Source of the DNA: Atherix ibis
Taxonomy: Eukaryota > Arthropoda > Insecta > Diptera > Athericidae
DNA: 64,000 bases
Reading direction: 5' to 3'
Assembly: GCA_958298945.1 (NCBI GenBank)
Contig: OY282606.1
Span: forward strand, 91,705,696-91,769,695
A program made the translations under genes and the position numbers. How positions within the stretch are numbered: the stretch's first letter is position 1; each line of letters opens with the position of its first letter. The notes below the pieces were generated by a model, which saw only the letters and a program-made list of their open reading frames with translations, was not told the DNA's origin and searched no databases. Of this stretch, positions 1 to 15,362 are shown piece by piece.

Positions 1-261
1 TGGAGCCATAGTTTAAATAAATATTCAAACTCGAAATTGTAAGATAACAAATTTATTGCATTTTAAAACACTTTTTATTCGTTGTATTAGAAAAGAACGT
101 GGCATTGTTCAATTTGCAAAAAAGGGTAAAAAATGTAAATCTCGAAATTTAATTTTCAAAAAGTCAAAAATAATACATTTTGCAGAAACTCATCATATAT
201 TTATGTTGAAGTTGCTGTTCTATCTGATGCTTGGTAAAATGTATTATTTCTGTATTTATTT

Positions 262-1078
262 AAGGTGAATTCGGGCTAATAAATTTCGAACGACCGAAAA
301 TAATAAAACATCGGAAATTTTCCAAATTCGCCCTATACATACTTTCGTAATAGTCTGCACCCTTAGAACTTGTTGAATTAATTCATCTATACGTTGTGAA
401 TGTAAAACTAAGGAAATCTGTAGTTTGATTAGATTTTTGTTTATAAAGATGTTTTGTACGTTCAATATATAGGCGAATTAAAGGAAAATTTCGAATAGCA
501 TCAGAATAACGACACATCATCATATATGCAAATCTCACATAATATGATGTTGATATATGACATGCTGGAATATCTAATGGTATCAAATCTTTAATAGCCG
601 AATAGTAATCTGCAACTAATAAATTTACAAGCTCTGGCATTGATACATAAACTCATTGATAGCTATCAGGAATTTCAAAGTTAACTGGTCCCGAAGATGA
701 TAAAACTAAATTTAAAAAATCAAATAATTTGCAAAATGATAAGGTACGCTCATGCAATGTTCGTACATTGAATTTTAGCTTGAATATGTCTAATAGAATT
801 CTTTATACAAAATCGCAAAACTCGAATTAGTATCCACGACTTTTCTAACAGATTTTTCATCTGGCCACGAACAATTATCATAATAAATATCACTTATTTC
901 GGGAAATCTATGTTCATATAATTCTTGGATGTCAAGAACCTTACTTCTGTAGATTCAGAAAAACATTTTAACAACAATATAACTGGTTCTGGAATCTTAC
1001 AAAGGTGATTGGAATCTATAGTATTTTCATATTCAATATCAGAATCGCAAGATTCTATTCAATAATATTCATCATAAT
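262..1078 (-). pseudogene. eIF3l-like pseudogene: decayed eIF3 subunit L (eIF3l) fragment
   Basis: Read on the minus strand with frame changes, this segment gives blocks in eIF3l order. About 940-800 carries LYEHRFPEISD, SWPDEKSV and ILYKEFY. About 760-655 carries LHERTLSF, KLFDFLNLVL and GPVNFEIPDS. 640-383 carries [37 protein letters not shown] and YIERTKHLY. About 440-262 carries [17 protein letters not shown] and a frame-shifted tail. The family protein is about 540 residues and acts in translation initiation. Here about 110 residues are missing between the GPVNFEIPDS and [10 protein letters not shown] blocks, and several frameshifts and stops break the rest. No splice signals separate the blocks, so it may be a processed pseudogene, though a decayed genomic duplicate is not excluded. 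Assignment is from remembered family sequence; the multi-block match makes it fairly secure. Confidence 0.8.
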
Positions 1079-1146
1079 ACTCCTGAAAATAAATATTTAC
1101 GTAAAAAAATAATATGTGCGTTTGATATCTATACCAAAATATAAAA

Positions 1147-1218
1147 TCTAAGAAAAATTGTATACTTAAGCTACCTGTTTGTTTCATCTAAGAAAAATTG
1201 TATACTCAACCTATCTGT
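1147..1218. repeat. 40-bp-period tandem duplication
   Basis: Two copies of a roughly 32-bp stretch beginning TCTAAGAAAAATTGTATACT start at 1147 and 1187, with three or four differences. It lies between the eIF3l pseudogene and Gen. No function is visible. Confidence 0.7.
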
Positions 1219-1549
1219 ATAATCATATACTTCTCCAAGATAGACAGACGTTATATTATATAGTAACATTAATTCAAACTTCAAAATTCAATATTATTGT
1301 TTAAAACATATCTTAATTGTTTTCTATATATTCAAAATCAACAAGAAAAAAAGATGTTTATAATAATTATTTTATAAACAATTTCTTATATTAAAATATG
1401 TTACTCAACGAACGCACCATTTATTTAAAAAAAAAAAAAAAACTATACGGTTTTTCCACAAAACAATACACATATGGTAACACTTTAGTTGCAGTTTCTT
1501 TCAAATATTTTAATTTGTGAGTTTTCGTATGTTATTAAATACATATTAA

Positions 1550-4153
1550 ATGGGCGTAAAAGAGTTATGGACAATTTTAGCACCTTATTGTGAAAGAAAA
1601 CCAATGAACGAATTGAAAAACAAAGTTGTCGCGATTGATTTAGCAGGATGGGTATGCGAAAGTTTAAATGTTGTAGACTACTTTGTTCATCCGCGGCAAT
1701 ATTTAAAGTAAGTAGTTTTAAGTTGATAGTGATTTTGTATTAAGTATATTATATTCTCATTATTGGAAGGAATTTATTTTTTCGAACCTGCTATCTGCTC
1801 ATGATGGGAGTTGTGCCTATATTTGTGCTGGAAGGAGTAGCCCCTGAACTAAAGCACGACATAATATCGAAACGAAACGAAATTCAGTTTCGTGGTGTTA
1901 AACCTAGAAATACAGATTTGGCAATGTAAGATAATTTGTATAAAAATCACAATATATTATAACAATGTTATTTGAATTTATAAAGCAATGCTAAGAAAAC
2001 AAAAACTAATCCAAAAGGACGAAGTCGCTTTAATTATGTTCTCAAGAAATGTGAAGAACTCCTAAAGTGTATAGGTGTTAATTGTCTTCAAGCACCTGGC
2101 GAGGCAGAAGCATACTGTGCTTACCTAAATGCTCGTAAAGTATATTGTTGAACATAAATAAAAACATAATTTATTTCTAAACAAATTGTTAAATTAAATT
2201 CAGTTTGTTGATGGAATAATTAGTCAAGATTCGGACTGTTTTGCATATGGTGCTCTTAAAGTATATCGAAACTTTTCTGTATCTACACAAGGAAAGACAT
2301 CGTGCCAAAGTGGCTCAGTAGATATATACGATATGGAAAAAATTGCTTCACTAATTGGTAATTAATTTCATTGTTTTATTTTATTAGAGTATAATCAATA
2401 TTCTATCGTAAGATTTTGGGCAAAATAAAATTATAGCATTAGCTCTATTATGTGGATGTGATTATTGCCCAGAAGGAGTTGGTGGTGTCGGTCGTGATTC
2501 TGTATTAAAATTATTCAGCAAATATAATAATGATGAAATTTTAGATATGTAAACATAGAATATAAGGAAAAATTGCTCAAAAATAAAGAAAATGTTTACT
2601 TTAGAATACGATTATGGCGAAAAAACAACAATAAATACACATCTTTGGAAATCAAGGTGAACGATAAAAATGTTTGTTCAAATTGTGGTCATATCGGAAA
2701 ACTTCTAAATCATTCAAAAAGAGGATGCGAAACCTGCAGAACAGTTAGTGGCTGTGATGACACTATTTGGAAGTATGTGATATTAAGCAATCAATACAAT
2801 ATTATTATATTGTTTTTAAACTAGAAACCAACGTCTTATTTTAAAAGCTGAATTGATGTTAAGGAAAAAAGCATTATCAGACGCAAATTTTCCATCCGAA
2901 GCTATAATTAATGAATTTTTAAAATCACCGGATGAAATATTGAACATTAACACAGAGTGGAAGCAACCGAATGTGGTGAAATTTATAAAAACATTTGCGA
3001 ATGATTTACAATGGGAGGAAATATATACTTTTCAAAAATGTCTACCTTTATTAACACGATGGCAATTACTTTGGTATACGTCTTCGAAATCATCAAATAA
3101 ACTGTTGGAATTAATAACTCCACAAATAATTTCAAAACAACGAATATTGAGAGGTATTCAGTGTAGATTTTTTATTTTAATAACAACAAATTACACTTAT
3201 ATCATTTAGGAATACCAAGCTACGAAATAATTTGGATTGATAAAAACAATAACTTTGAACATCTAATACCAGATGATCAATTACAAAAATTTCTAATTGA
3301 AAATGACGGCAAAATAGAAAATTTATGGACTACTATTGAACCTGCCGATTTGGTCCAACAAGTATATAAAGACTTAGTTGAATCTTTTACTAATTTAAAA
3401 GAAAATAAAAAAAACAAATCTAAGCAACGTACCCGAAAACCTAGAAAAGAAAATTGTAAACATACAAAAAATAGTTCATTGAACGATATGAATAGTATAC
3501 TCAAGGCGACCGAAGAAATTGAAGAAAAAGCTATTAAAAAAAAGGATACTAAAAAAGAATTAATAAAAGCAAAAGGTGATCAATCTATAAAAAAATTCTT
3601 TAAATATAGTTCAACTCCAGTCAAAATTGGTAGTAGGGATTCTTCTCAGATTAAATATTCATCTTTAAATATTTCTAATTATATTCTTGATTTAGAAAGT
3701 GATAATGAAAATGATTTTAATTATTCTGAAATATTAAATCAATTTATGGGCAACCCAATACATATGTCCAAGTATGAAGGTAAAAAGTTATTTTATCCAG
3801 AAGTGAAATATGTAAGTAGATGTAAGTCATATCGTAGCAGAGATGATTCAGATATTTTAACAAAAAAAGAAGATTCACCAAGTGTTATGAATAAAAGTCA
3901 TTCACATAGTAATATATTAGATTCTTTATTATTAGAAAATCAAAAACAGTCTTTTCTTTTAAATGAAAATAATTATATAAATAATATGCCGAGTATTGAA
4001 TCTATTGTTGACCGATTCAAAAAGCGTGAAAGAGCCCTAGTAAGTCCAATAAATCAGGAGAGATATAATAAGAAACCTAAAATGAGTTCTTTTTTCGAAA
4101 ATATTTTATTAAGTGATTCGGATGAATTCGAAAAATCATTTGATATACAATAG
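1550..4153 (+). CDS. Gen: Gen, XPG-like endonuclease / Holliday junction resolvase
   Basis: Eight exons with GT-AG introns: 1550-1707, 1770-1925, 1986-2139, 2204-2357, 2413-2548, 2605-2772, 2825-3153, 3210-4153. They join in frame to 732 residues, close to the length I recall for fly Gen. The protein starts MGVKELW, the N-terminal XPG signature. Metal-binding acidic residues are present: D30 (VAIDLAGW), E144 and E146 (PGEAEAYC), D165 and D167 (SQDSDCFAYG), D224 (CGCDYCPEG), followed by the GVGGVG helix-hairpin region. Exon 6 encodes two CxxC pairs (CSNCGHIG and CETC), a possible metal-binding insert. The last exon is Lys/Ser/Asn-rich, low in conservation and probably disordered. GEN1-family enzymes cut Holliday junctions and 5' flaps in the nucleus during recombination repair. 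No disruption is seen. The gene is followed by AlaRS-m on the same strand about 660 bp away. Confidence 0.96.
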
Positions 4154-4268
4154 AAAGTAATATTTGGCTCAATCTAGTTTAAAAAATATCGAATTAATAA
4201 ATTTTTTAAGGTCTTGATAAGTATATTTATGCTGGTAAAAACTTTAGTATTTATTATAATAACTAATT

Positions 4269-4274
4269 AATAAA
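4269..4274 (+). other. candidate polyadenylation signal of Gen
   Basis: An AATAAA hexamer 116 nt after the Gen stop; it is the canonical metazoan cleavage signal. Others occur nearby in this AT-rich spacer, so the one used is not certain. Confidence 0.4.
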
Positions 4275-4817
4275 ATATATTTTTAATTAAGATGCATCGA
4301 AATTTATGAATAAATAATTAAAAATGGTTGATTTTACATGAACTTTATTGATGGTAAATACTCAAGTACTTCAATAATGTGCTGTAATTAAAGAGCAGTA
4401 CAATTTTTACGCCAAATTTTTTACCTTAAATTTACAACTGTAATTTTTTATTTTAATTAAATTTTATCAATAAACATAATATGTGTATTTTTTAATTATT
4501 TTTATGAATGTTGCTATCTATTCTAAAGTAACCAACTAATATAAAATTGTTTATAGAATCTTATTCAATATGTTGTTAGCCAAACTTGCAAAAATAAGCC
4601 GCATAGTAAATGTCAAAAATATTAAACGTGATTAGAAACCTTCTTCTAAATTTTATTAAAATAACAATATTTTGTACAGTTGATTCATAAATCAAATTAT
4701 CCCATAGGTGATGATTTTAATAGTGCAATTATATAATATATGTAAATAAATATATTAAACTAAACTTTGAAAGAAACTAAATTTAACTTATGTTTAACCT
4801 AAAATATTATTTGCAAT

Positions 4818-8534
<3,717 letters not shown>

Positions 8535-8554
8535 AAAGTTTATATTATTCAAAA

Positions 8555-8560
8555 AATAAA
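8555..8560 (+). other. candidate polyadenylation signal of AlaRS-m
   Basis: AATAAA begins 21 nt after the stop codon, a normal position for a short 3' UTR. Confidence 0.55.
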
Positions 8561-9267
8561 CGTCTTGATGCTCTGTTAATTCTATCAATTTACTATATTT
8601 CAGTTAATATTAAATTTATTTAAATTCGAATTCTATGCTCGTTAAATTAGCCGTAATCAAATATCTATATTCAATTATTTAAATTATTCATGTTTTTTTA
8701 GTAGGAAAAGGAGAATTTAAAGTACCCTACAATTAGTGTTCATATATAACATTTCAATATACTCCTACCAAATCTTCCACAATAAGTCGACGATCCACAT
8801 CCTATTGTCACATATTGCTGAACTTTTTGTGACATTTCTCTACCAGGCGACTTAGATTATAGAGTATTAGGATAGACTTTGTGTTATTACCTTAAGTTTT
8901 CAACAAGACGTATTTTACTTTTACTATAAACTAATAGATGTCATTTAAATCATAAAAATATAGTATTTCATATAATATTTTTTCTTAATTTATTATTCAA
9001 AGAAGAAATTATTAAAATTAATGTTGGACTGTTATAAATATGACAAATATTTTTGTGGAGAAAAATTATCATAACTATTAAATATATTTTATATGTAAAA
9101 AATATGATTTAAATTTGCCATTAATAAAGCAGCTTCACATATGTATGTATGTCTATGGTTGAACAGAGTTGTCATTGGAAAAAGACGCGTTAATTCAAGT
9201 GTTTATCGCGGAACTTAATTTATATTTGATTTGATAAACTACATTTATTTAATATCAATTTAAGAAA
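8561..9267. other. spacer between AlaRS-m and SA
   Basis: No supportable gene. 8761-8890 is less AT-rich than its surroundings but is broken by stops in the frames I read. An ATGT microsatellite lies near 9140-9153. The last 100 bp presumably holds the SA promoter and 5' UTR, but I see no diagnostic core element. Confidence 0.6.
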
Positions 9268-12200
9268 ATGATGCCGAGATGGGGAGGAAAGCGTATCCGT
9301 ATGGATGATCCTCCACCAGAATATGAAGAGGAAAGGTAACAAGTTGTGAAGATTAAATTTTTCATTTGACAAAAGTATTCAAGTCTATTCGCTGAATACA
9401 ATTTAATTGGTTAATAATAGGGAACATGGTGATGAAGGTATGGAAATAGATAGTCCTACAAAAAGAATGACTAGACTGCGGGCCCGCGGAGGTGTAAGAG
9501 ACAAGCCACCAATTATAGACGACGAGGAAGAGGAAGACGTTCCTGTAGTGAAGAAGCGTAAACATAATAAAAAACATCAGCCTATCGAGCGACCCAAAAT
9601 AGAAAAAGAAAAAGATAGGGAAAAGGAGCAAGAACGAGTCGAACGGGAGCGTGATGTTACCACGGATGAATCTAGTCTTTACTTTATCGTTCGACATTCA
9701 AAAGCCGCTATTGCTGTAAAAAATTAGTTTGTTATATTTTTTATTAGCTATAATATTACTTTTATTAGAGTATCGTTGATGATTGGATTGAAAGCTATAA
9801 ATTGGATCGAGACGCGGCTTTAATAGCTTTAATGCAATTTTTCATCAATGCCAGCGGATGCAAGGGAAAAATTACTCCTGAGATGCAGCAGTCCATGGAG
9901 CATACAGCAATTATACGCAAAATGACCGAAGAGTTTGACGAAGTAAAATCAAATATTAGAAGATTATTTCTTCTCGTATGTTCTAAATTGAAAATTTCTT
10001 TTAGGAAAGTGGTGAATATCCTCTTATCATGTCAGGACTTATGTGGAAAAAATTCAAAATGAATTTTTGTGATTTCGTACAAACTTTAGTGAAGCAGTGT
10101 CAATATTCCATAATATATGATCAGTTTTTAATGGACAATGTTATATCATTATTGACTGGTTTGTCCGATTCTCAAGTTCGAGCATTCAGACATACTGCAA
10201 CTCTAGCCGGTAAATAAAATAGAATATTTGGTTTGGTATGGTGATTTAATTTTTGTTATAGCTATGAAATTGATGACTGCTTTGGTTGATGTCGCTTTAC
10301 TAGTATCCGTTAATTTTGATAACGCTGCTAGGCAATATGAAGCTGAACGATTAAAAGTAAGTAAACGTTTATTTTAAGCTATATATTAAATAAATTATAA
10401 GTGTTACTGAATTTTTTCGGGATGATGAATTGTGATTTATTTTAGACTAGAGACAAAAGAGCAACTGACCGCCTTGAATCTTTGATGGCAAAAAGAACTG
10501 AGTTAGAAGAGAACATGGATGAAATTAAAAATATGTTAACATATATGTTTAAATCAGTGTTTGTGCATCGATACAGGTATACAGTTTGTTATAAAAATGT
10601 ATTCATTTGAGAAAATAATAAATCTTGTTTAGAGATACACTTCCTGATATACGTTCGATTTGTATGACTGAGATTGGTGTTTGGATGCAAAAGTTCTCAC
10701 AAAACTTTTTAGATGATTCCTATCTGAAATATATTGGCTGGACTTTGCACGATAAAGTAGGAGACGTACGCTTAAGATGTTTGCAAGCTTTACTTCCGCT
10801 TTATGGATCAGAAGAACTGAAAGGCAAGCTCGAATTATTCACTTCGAAATTTAAAGACAGAATTGTTGCAATGACTTTGGATAAAGAATTCGAAGTAGCT
10901 GTCCACGCAGTGAAATTAGTTATAAGCATATTAAAGTAAGTATCGTTTATTTTTCAAAAGTATTATTTATTTTATTTGCAATTTTGTAATTTTTACAGAA
11001 TTCACCCTGATATTCTTACTGACAAAGATTGCGAAATTGTTTATGAGCTTGTATATTCATCAAATCGAGGTGTTGCACAATCAGCTGCAGAGTTTTTGAA
11101 CGTAAGACTATTCAATTTAACTGAAAACGTAAACAATATTAAAACCAAACGAGGGAAAAAGCGTCTGCCGAACACGCCACTTATAAGAGACTTAGTTCAA
11201 TTTTTCATTGAATCGGAACTTCATGAACATGGAGCGTATTTGGTGGATTCTTTCATAGATAATAATACAATGGTAAAAGATTGGGAATGTATGACTGATT
11301 TATTACTTGAAGAACCAGGCCCCTCCGAAGAACAATTAGATAACAAACAAGAATCTACACTGATAGAAATCATGGTAAGCAGTATTCGTCAATCAGCAAC
11401 CGGAGAAGCTCCAGTAGGACGAACTAGTAGCAGAAAATTAACTCTCTCTGCCAAGGAAAATAAGCAAGTGCAAGATGATAAAATCAAATTAACGGAACAT
11501 TTTATTGTTACACTTCCAGCGCTGCTCGAAAAATATCAAGCTGATGCTGAAAAACTAACTAATCTCTTATCCATCCCTCAATATTTCGACTTAGATATTT
11601 ATACGACATCGCGTCAAGAAGCTAATTTGCAATCTTTATTAGACAAAATGGCGCATATAATGTCTATACATACTGATCGCGATGTTCTTGAAACTTGTGC
11701 TAAGACACTTGAATATTTATGTTCGGAAGGAAGTGCTACATATACCCGATGTGATGTAGCTAGATCTAATATAATTGATCAGTGTGTCAATCGGTACAAA
11801 ATAGCAATAGACGATTGGAGAAATTTGATTGCAGGTTTAAAAAATTAAACTAATCTGATAAATATTGCAATAATATCGTTTATAAATGTTTTAGGAGAAC
11901 ATACACCAAACGAAGACGATATTTATAATGTAATAATATCATTAAAAAATGTGTCAATTCTTTATTCATGTCATAATCTAAATCCTTGGAATATATTTGA
12001 TTCACTATATCAAGATATAGAAGAATGTCAGTCGCGATCAACTAATGAAAGAGGGATTCCTAATGAAGCCCTAGTGTATTGTATTGAAGCGTGCTTCTTT
12101 TCAATAAACTGGGGTCTTTTTCATATTGAAAATAATTGTGAAGCTTCTTCTTTAGAAGATTCCGTACATGAATTACGACAGAACTTACATAAGTACATTA

Positions 12201-13385
12201 AATCATGTTGTGAATTAGTTCGCGATGGTCCTACACAACAAATTCAGGAGGCGGTAAATAAAATCGAGCGTGGTAAAAACTTGTTCGTAATTAATTTTCT
12301 TTTTCAAGGCTTACATGTCTATATGCGATTTGTTGATAATTTTTTCTGATCAACTATCATCAAACGATAATTCTTTTGTTAAACAATTAGAATACAAATC
12401 AAATGAAGAAATACAATTTGCCCTCAATGAATTCATTCAGCAATACGTATTTACATTGCAAAATGAAGGTAAAAAAACTATTTTAATTGGTATTTTACAA
12501 AAGAATTTATTTATTCATAAATTTTAAATCTTCTAGAGGGACATGATGAATTAAGAATAGAAGGTTTACATAAAAAGAGGAATTATCTATCAGCCTATTG
12601 TAAATTGATTGTTTATAATATTATACCTACAAAGGCGGCAGCTGATGTATTTAAGCACTATTTAAGGGTAATTTTATTTGCTACTTGTTTTGATTATATT
12701 AATATATTTTCTATATAATCCAGTGCTACAATGAGTATGGTGATATTATTAAAACTACACTTGGTAAAGCGCGGGAAAATAATAAAGTCAATTGTGCAAT
12801 GACGATGTGTTTGAGTTTAGTGAGCGTTTTTAAAGAAATCCAGGAAAATTCTGATAATAATATTGTATCAAAATCGTCACAAGAGTTTTTGGATTTAAAA
12901 GAATTGGCAAAACGGTTCGCTTTATCATTTGGCTTAGATGCGATCAAGAATCGTGAAGCAATTACGGCTCTGCATAGAGCGGGTATATTATGTGCTGTAT
13001 CCGATATTCCAGATGATCCACTTGCAGCACCATCTCGATTACCCTTTTTAGAAATAATTATGGAATTTACTAATAAATTACTGAAGCAGGATAAAAAAGT
13101 TGTGCTAAATTTTCTGGATCGGCGAATATCTCCTGGAATGCCATCAAGTAAAAATGAAGAATGGCAACCGCTGATTTCCTATCGGAATTCTTTGCTTCAC
13201 GGTGAAACAGATCAACCTACAGTAGCTTCAAAGAGAGCATACGCTAGACGACGACGAGAACATGGTATATTTTTATCAACAATTGGATGTTATTTCTTAT
13301 ATTACTGATATTATTTAATTGATTAGATGACGATGACGAGGAAGATGACGATGATGATCAAAACGATCCAGACTTTAGAGGATAA
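9268..13385 (+). CDS. SA: cohesin subunit SA (Stromalin / STAG family)
   Basis: Thirteen exons: 9268-9335, 9421-9715, 9769-9942, 10005-10209, 10262-10356, 10446-10576, 10633-10935, 10999-11834, 11895-12253, 12309-12468, 12537-12667, 12724-13264, 13327-13385. They join in frame to 1118 residues, near the fly SA length. The N terminus is acidic and basic low-complexity ([14 protein letters not shown]). Conserved STAG blocks follow: [27 protein letters not shown], then the stromalin conservative domain with [32 protein letters not shown] and [21 protein letters not shown]-like helices continue to a [11 protein letters not shown] tail. SA/STAG binds the kleisin Rad21 and is required for cohesin loading on chromatin in the nucleus. 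The first codons are MMPRWGGKR; the next Met gives a shorter alternative. The 3' half is duplicated as a broken copy at 49.2 kb. Confidence 0.97.
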
Positions 13386-14122
13386 ATATTTCTATTTGCC
13401 ATTTTTAATGTTGTGTTTATATTAGTCTTCGAACATGTAAATAAATTATATTAAATAAAATTTAATTCCATTCTTTTAATATACAATTTCATTGCTAATA
13501 GTGTTAAATAAACATTATTTTTATATAGCTATAATTATATGATCTTGGTTTATGTTTCTATTGTAACGTGAGGCTGCAATGAATTTAATTTGTATGTAAC
13601 AAGGAATTGTTTAAACGTACAACAGTTGGGGCATGTTTATTTGATAAAGATGCTTTGTCAAATTATGTGGAAGTTCTTGGATTTCTTCGTATCTGGATAT
13701 GGATAAGAAGTTAATCCTAGTAATTTACTGGCTTATGCGTTTGCACCAACAATGTTCTTCGAATATTTTCATTATATAATGAAAAGAAATTAATTTAATT
13801 AAAACTGCATTAAATTACAGTGCATTTTTTTTGATTTTATTTATTCTCATTAGTTTTTTTTTTTTTTGCAATATATAGTTCGTATTATACATTACTATAT
13901 ATTAAAAATTAATATATTGTTTTTATTATTATTCTTCTATTATAAGTATTTTTATTATCATTATTATCTTAGCTCACACATATACAATACTTCAATACTA
14001 TTTATATACTGTCAATTTATTTTATTCCATAATTAATTTTTTTTTATATACAATATGTGAAGGTATATTTTTGTATACTTTAGCTTTAGTTCCCAATCAG
14101 ATTTTTTTTGCGTTTCGAATAC
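11297..14122 (+). repeat. left (intact) copy of the SA 3' segmental duplication
   Basis: From GATTTATTACTTGAAG in SA exon 8 to GCGTTTCGAATAC beyond the gene, this matches 49215-52697 in the same orientation. It covers exon 8 (second half) to 13, the 3' UTR and downstream DNA. Relative to the right copy it lacks about 750 bp (right copy about 51890-52640), which is replaced by a short filler near 14046-14064. Confidence 0.92.
13454..13459 (+). other. candidate polyadenylation signal of SA
   Basis: AATAAA about 70 nt after the SA stop. The same hexamer is kept in the duplicated copy near 51290. A second AATAAA lies near 13506. Confidence 0.5.
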
Positions 14123-14434
14123 TATTGGATTTCCAATATGTACGCAGTAAATAATGTAGACAAATTGAAAAAACAAAACGATTTATGACTAAAAAAATGC
14201 TCGCTTTTATGGATCGGTTTCATTTATACGTTGTTTGCTTGAATATTCTAACTGGACTGACTGTTTGACACTTCAACATGACAGAACAAACCTGCACTGG
14301 CCAAAGTGCTGACATACTTTGTTTTTTAACAATCCATATTTCAATACTTCCACTCATTGTCACAAAACAAAAAAATTACCTTAAACATCATTCTAAAGCA
14401 AAAGAAAACAAAATCTACGTTAAATATTCTCGAT
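13460..14434. other. SA downstream flank, AT-rich
   Basis: No gene seen. 13500-13720 is unusually well matched in the right copy (51330-51570), where it happens to be open for 78 codons. The left copy has indels in that stretch, so I read it as non-coding flank. 14123-14434 has no match in the right copy and may belong to the adjoining copia-type remnant. On the minus strand a TGTTGAAGTGTC stretch near 14278 resembles the start of a copia-class LTR, but no polypurine tract is evident. Confidence 0.5.
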
Positions 14435-14625
14435 TCAAAAAGTTAAATCCATTAATTCACATGTTAGTATATCTGCTAGTATACGATTTTTATTCAATGC
14501 CTTAGTTAGTATATCTGCCACTTGTTCTGTTGTGCAGAATAGCCCTCTTCGTATTTCTCTCTGATATAATGATATTGCACACCAATATGCTTCGTCCACT
14601 TATGGAATACGGGATTCTTAACCAT
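14435..14625 (-). mobile_element. Ty1/copia retrotransposon remnant, RNase H end of pol
   Basis: Minus-strand translation gives VKNPVFHKWTKHIGVQYH and YIREKYEE. After a one-base frame change it gives EQVADILTKALNKN and then LADILT to a stop at 14435-14437. NPxFHxRTKHIDxxYHxIRE followed by LADILTK is the hallmark C terminus of the copia polyprotein RNase H. Only about 60 codons remain and the frame is broken, so it is a dead fragment. It abuts the breakpoint of the inverted n-Syb segment that begins at about 14620, so an element may have taken part in the rearrangement; that is inference. Confidence 0.88.
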
Positions 14626-15157
14626 ACCATTTTACTTTATCATAACATGTTAAAATTATACGTATTTAAAAAAATATGGCTTGCTATATTTAAGTAAATA
14701 ATTAAAGATAAAAATCCAATCTAATTTTAATTGATTAGTTGCCTTTACCACTGTGTCGATGTGTTGTAGATAAAATAATTTCATATATACATATGAATAC
14801 GTAAATAATATAATATCGTATGATCTATTACAGTAAATAAAGTTTTATATTTACATGCAAAATTATTTTTATGCAGTTTTTTTAATAATATATAAGAGAA
14901 TACTAAATAAAATCAAATAAAAATAATGTTTTTTTTCTTTTAAATGAAACATTACCATTATTTAGCTAAGTACATGCCAGCTGATAATAATACCGCAGTC
15001 GCCCCTCATGTGATTATGGCTCCATATGCTGGAGCTGTTGTTCCTCAAGGTCCACCTCAAGCAGCACCTGCTGCTCTCGTTCCCGACGACTCTTCATCTA
15101 ATTATCTAGCTGTATAATTTATGAAAATTTTTAACAGCTTTTGAATTAATAATTTAA
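14620..15157 (+). repeat. inverted copy of the n-Syb 3' end region
   Basis: This block is the reverse complement of 54273-54815 at high identity, with small indels. It includes the last part of the n-Syb intron, the acceptor, the terminal exon and about 40 bp of 3' UTR. The left edge joins the copia remnant. The right edge leads within 25 bp to the 14-bp repeat array. Confidence 0.93.
14966..15117 (+). pseudogene. n-Syb exon copy: orphan copy of the n-Syb terminal exon
   Basis: 152 bp, the same length as the genuine terminal exon at 54313-54464, and in the opposite orientation. It keeps the acceptor (TTATTTAG) and an open frame [14 protein letters not shown]...VPDDSSSNYLAV followed by TAA. 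By eye there are six substitutions from the genuine exon, five changing an amino acid (F to Y, Q to H, N to Y, H to N, H to Y), which suggests no purifying selection. No other n-Syb exon lies upstream on this strand, so no normal n-Syb product can be made from it. Confidence 0.9.
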
Positions 15158-15181
15158 CTTATTAAAGTTAATATTTTTTAC

Positions 15182-15362
15182 TTATTGCATGCAACTTATT
15201 GCGTGCAACATATGCGAGCAACTTATTTCGTGCAACTTATTACATGCAACTTATTGCGTGCAAATTATTTCATGCAACTTATTTCATGCAACTTATTGCA
15301 TGCAACTTATTGCATGCAACTTATTGCATGCAACTTATTGCGTGCAACCTATTGCATGCAAC
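15182..15362 (+). repeat. 14-bp tandem repeat with palindromic core
   Basis: Thirteen units of about 14 bp, consensus TTATTGCATGCAAC (one unit is 13 bp), totalling 181 bp. The core TTGCATGCAA is a perfect palindrome; variants carry GCGTGC, TCATGC or ACATGC. The last unit runs into the 179-bp satellite through a shared CAACTT, so the junction looks microhomology-based. Confidence 0.95.

Noticed and set aside
56..268. 70-codon plus-strand frame at the window start
   Set aside because: Low-complexity composition, no recognisable domain, and next to the pseudogene; no support.
3350..4153. Separate Lys/Asn/Ser-rich gene
   Set aside because: It is the 3' part of the last Gen exon, in frame with the exon start at 3210.
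14278..14505. 75-codon plus-strand frame
   Set aside because: It overlaps the copia remnant read on the opposite strand and has no features of its own.
15182..15362. Telomere-like short repeat
   Set aside because: The 14-bp unit does not resemble TTAGG-type or fly telomeric sequence, and it is internal.
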